Assembly (NCBI RefSeq): GCF_001949145.1
Contig: NW_019091676.1
Coordinates: 254,231 to 318,230, forward strand
Direction of reading: 5' to 3'
Source of the DNA: Acanthaster planci
Taxonomy: Eukaryota; Echinodermata; Asteroidea; Valvatida; Acanthasteridae
Length of the DNA stretch: 64,000 nt
The translations under genes and the position numbers were made by a program. Below the pieces are notes generated by a model. That model made no database searches and was not told the origin of the DNA. It worked only from the letters and a program-made list of their open reading frames with translations. This document shows, in pieces, positions 61,201 through 64,000 of the stretch (positions are counted from its first letter, which is position 1; each line of letters starts with the position of its first letter).

Positions 61201-63988
61201 TTCGTGCCCAAGCATTAAATGTGCTCATTTCAAAGGGGGTGGGGAGGAAAAGGGTGAAGGAAAGAAAGACAGAAGCTGGTGTCCTGCATCTATCATTCAT
61301 CTCTTCGTCAGTTTGCCTGCAACGATTCTGCTCATCCATGCATGCTCTAAGAAAATAGAGGTCAAGGAAAATTCCAATTCTTGTTTTGTTATCATGCATA
61401 TCTAGCTGGGATTACTATGAGCAACATTTGAATACCAACAGGCCCAAATCTATCTAGGTTTCAGTCAATTCTCTCTTAGGGTAAAATGTTTAGCTCGCCA
61501 GCAGTGTAGCAGGCAGGAGCTTTGATTAGTACACAGAGAATGCTTGTGTCAAATAAGAGTAGTTGAGGAAGGCTTTGTTTAAAATTCCTGTTTGTTTTTC
61601 TTCACCCTGCAGTCAAATGAACTTGAAGACCGCAGCCGATGAACGGACCAATGATATGCTGTAAGTTACCTCCCCTACCCCTGGCACCAGGCTAGAAAAC
61701 CCATCAATGGCATCATTTCATATAAATTTTTGACCAGACTTGATCACTGCGGAATCCTCTCTACAAAGTAGAATGTCGGGTATTTCTGAAACAAAGTAGT
61801 ATTTGTTTTTCTAAAATGAAAATTAATATCATATTGCATTTTAAGCATAAAAGAGTTCTTTTCTTGCCTGTCCCCATTTGCTGATACGATAGAATAGATG
61901 TTGATTTGAAAACAATGACATTTTGGAGTCACTTCTGGCTTGCACTTAGCCAAGGGGTGTACAGTTCATGGCTAATAATTGCAACCACAAGGTTGTGACG
62001 GGCCACGAATTGTACTAATGGATTTTGGTAACTTGCTCTTGCATAATATACGAGCAGATGACAGGGAGCCACTCCAGGCTGTAGATGTTGCCATCCGGTA
62101 AAATATAGATGAATACACTCTGTGCTATACGTTTATTACGTTTGTGCCGCTTCCACGCTTGTCCCTTGTAGATGACATGAACTGATTATATTTTGAGTGG
62201 CCATCTGAAATATGCAGAGAGGCCACTTTATGTAAGAGAATCATCCGTAAAAACCCCTATTCATACAACTTGAAGAAAATTTGACACCTGAAAAAGTTCT
62301 ATGGCAAACCTTTCAAATTCCAGTCCAGCTGTTCAGCCGAAATTTACATAGTCAGTGGTAGCAACAGCATTCTTCTGTAGCAACAGAATTCTTCTGTAGC
62401 AACAGAATTCTTCAGGAAAATGAAGTGAACTGTATATCTATTTATCAGACAGATAAATTTTGTCTTCTTGTGTGTTGGTCACATGTTGAAGAGCACAAAC
62501 AGTATAAAATGCGACTTCTCATCCTGTAAAGCCAGAAATCACTTTTAACTTCTGCTTCAGTTGTTGACAAATCCACTAACGGTGGTAACAATATCACTGG
62601 TCATGTGCAGTGGCCCCCGACCAATTGCAGTTGAGCATCTTGATGATTAGGCCTTGTCGGAATGACTTGATGGAGACTTGAAATCATGCTGGACTTTAAG
62701 TGAACTGGCTGAGGCCACCACCATAGACTCATACATAATTTCAAGCCATACCCATGTGGTTCGGATACAGCCTTATTGTATGGAGTCACTGGTCTATGAC
62801 AGAGTGTCTAGTGAAATGTTGCTGGATTTGTCTATAGATACGTTTAGTTTAATTGGCAGTCATAAATCATCCCAACATTTCCTTCACACATACAACATAC
62901 ATGCTGGACTGTCCGTCAAAATGTCACACAACGAACATATGGCAGGTTTGTTCTTAACAAAACTTACACTCTCATGGGAAGATGGGAGAACTGTTTGCCG
63001 ATAGAATCTACAATGGTTCACCGATTCCAAACACCAAGTTTAATTACAATTCTGGGAAGAAATAAATGTGTGTATGTGTCAAACAAACATGCTTACCCTC
63101 AGGGCTGGCTATGCCTTGAGCAATTGCCGGGGGAACGTGACTTGAATAGATTAATACCAGACAGTTTAAAATAACAAGAGGCCAAAAGTAGTCGGGCATT
63201 GCAGTGTGGGGGTAGTTTGTGACATGATTAAGAAACAGGCAATCGATAAAACTGTGGAGAAATTTATTGACCCAAGATTCTGCCCATGTTTTCATTTAAT
63301 ACATTGTTGCTTTGTTTACCTAAATTGCATGAAAGGGTGTATGACTTCACCTTTCCTTGGTAACGCAGTTTGTGCCATAGTCCATTCATCTGAAGTGCAC
63401 TGACGATCACATTCCTCTCTGTATGATCCCAGAATTTACCAGCAATTTTCTCCAGCATTCAAAATTTGTCACGCACTTCCTGACAACCGACGGAAATGTT
63501 ACTGTAGTGTCTTTCCATCATCTGAACAGTTTTTACATTAAGTTTGACCATGGATAAGTTTGTCCTGTTCCAAAAGAAATATAAAATGCCAAAAATAGAA
63601 AAAAAGGCGAAATCAGAAGAATTCTTGGAATTTTTGATAAAAAACATTTGCACTCCTGGAGTATTTTGCATTACATGTGAAAGAAGAATTGCTTTGAAAA
63701 CATATACTAAAATTTGGTACCCACAATTTCTTTTCACCCAAAGTTCAAAAGTGCAAGCTTTGATTGTGATAGATGCTTAATCAGGCTGTACTTACAAGGG
63801 GGTTCAAACAAACCTCTGCAAAATCGTCAGTTAAAATGCTGGCATTTTTAAGCTTTGTTGCCTCTCATTTTACTCTGGATGGGAATCTCCCCTTTCTTTG
63901 ACAGAGTCTTAAAGGATTTGGAGGCAGCCCCTGAAGATGGAAGAACAGAAAGAACAGAAGAAGAAAAGAAACAATTGGCCAGAGCAAG
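49287..63988 (+). CDS. SLC8A: SLC8-type Na+/Ca2+ exchanger, N-terminal part (runs off window)
   Basis: Exons 49287-50048, 58986-59080, 61613-61660 and 63905-63988 (phases 0, 2, 2, 2) give 329 residues so far, and a donor at 63989 shows that it continues. Membrane segments lie near 51-73, 105-129, 145-167, 181-204 and 212-231. The first alpha repeat is clear: [28 protein letters not shown], then [10 protein letters not shown] sequon NYS (16-18) sits in the outer N-terminus. Known role: plasma-membrane exchange of Na+ for Ca2+. After the fifth segment the usual XIP stretch (FYKYVYKRYRAGKQ-like) is not seen; [15 protein letters not shown] follows. The loop exon with [17 protein letters not shown] resembles the start of the NCX regulatory loop. 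[13 protein letters not shown] differs from the usual GPSTIVGSAAFN. The ATG has an excellent context. No signal peptide is visible. Confidence 0.88.
51606..51740 (+). repeat. TTTCAGCT cluster (3' splice-site-like)
   Basis: About seven TTCAGCT words, each behind a T-rich run, within about 135 bases. Several look like acceptors (TTTTTTCAG), but no open exon with a donor follows them. Confidence 0.55.
58300..58560 (+). mobile_element. L2/MIR-like retroposon tail, duplicated
   Basis: A 30-base block containing TAAAGTGGCTTGCCCAAGG occurs at 58321-58350 and again with a few changes at 58508-58537. The core closely resembles the conserved 3' tail of L2 LINEs and MIR SINEs. A solo or rearranged insertion is likely. 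Confidence 0.5.
60663..60765. mobile_element. Transposon end, CAGGGGCGGATC type
   Basis: CAGGGGCGGATCTAGGCGG begins like a hAT terminal repeat and resembles GATCTAGGAGCGGGG near 945. The matching right end was not found. Confidence 0.35.
62358..62414. repeat. Tandem repeat, 3 x 19 bases
   Basis: Three successive units of GTAGCAACAGAATTCTTCT, the first and last with one change each. Confidence 0.9.
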
Positions 63989-64000
63989 GTAAGACTGGAT

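Larger units (their letters stand above)
59081..63904. other. Exchanger introns 2 and 3
   Basis: Non-coding apart from the small exon at 61613-61660. Includes a CAGGGGCGGATCTAGG transposon end at 60663, G/C homopolymer runs near 60700 and 60735, and a 3 x 19-base tandem at 62358-62414. The open frames here have no domains. Confidence 0.5.

Noticed and set aside
1-64000. CRISPR arrays, operons, rRNA genes or viral genes
   Set aside because: No regularly spaced repeat array, no polycistronic gene packing, no rRNA-like conserved sequence and no recognisable viral domain anywhere in the window.

Overview
This is nuclear DNA from a multicellular animal. The genes have introns with GT..AG junctions, large introns and many decayed short transposons. 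The gene set (an FBXO22 orthologue, a FAM184-type coiled-coil gene, a KLF9/13-class factor and an SLC8-type exchanger) together with the repeat style fits an invertebrate deuterostome, perhaps an echinoderm. That placement is inference. Nothing bacterial or viral was recognised.

Layout. 164-5122 (minus): FBXO22-like F-box/FIST gene, five exons in consistent phase. 5123-5577: short space shared head to head with 5578-11140 (plus), a seven-exon coiled-coil gene I cannot name. 12504-14263 (plus): a compact three-exon FAM184-family gene that keeps only the N- and C-terminal conserved blocks. 17560-25847 (plus): two-exon KLF13/KLF9-like zinc-finger gene with a 7.4 kb intron. 30427-32093 (plus): two-exon leucine-rich-repeat gene with an acidic tail. 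About 32.1-47.6 kb: no recognisable gene. 49287 to beyond the right edge (plus): 5' part of an SLC8-type Na+/Ca2+ exchanger, four coding exons seen.

The genes have no evident shared pathway: ubiquitin ligase adaptor, two coiled-coil (probably cytoskeletal or centrosomal) proteins, a transcriptional repressor, an LRR scaffold and an ion exchanger. The main linkage feature is the likely bidirectional promoter between FBXO22 and the first coiled-coil gene.

The non-coding DNA is rich in short transposons. They include a hAT-type element with an 8-bp target duplication, a TA-flanked inverted-repeat family in two copies, a 0.4 kb element with long composite inverted repeats, a 59-bp TTAA-bounded hairpin in two copies, tRNA-like SINE pieces and an L2/MIR-like tail. 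There are also palindromic TGTACA arrays and several CTCF-like motifs near gene borders. I found no convincing undescribed multi-gene system. The best leads are the mini-FAM184 gene, the unnamed coiled-coil gene with a degron-like tail, the exchanger without a visible XIP segment, and the TTAA hairpin family. All exon models are hand-made from reading frame and splice consensus, without transcripts.
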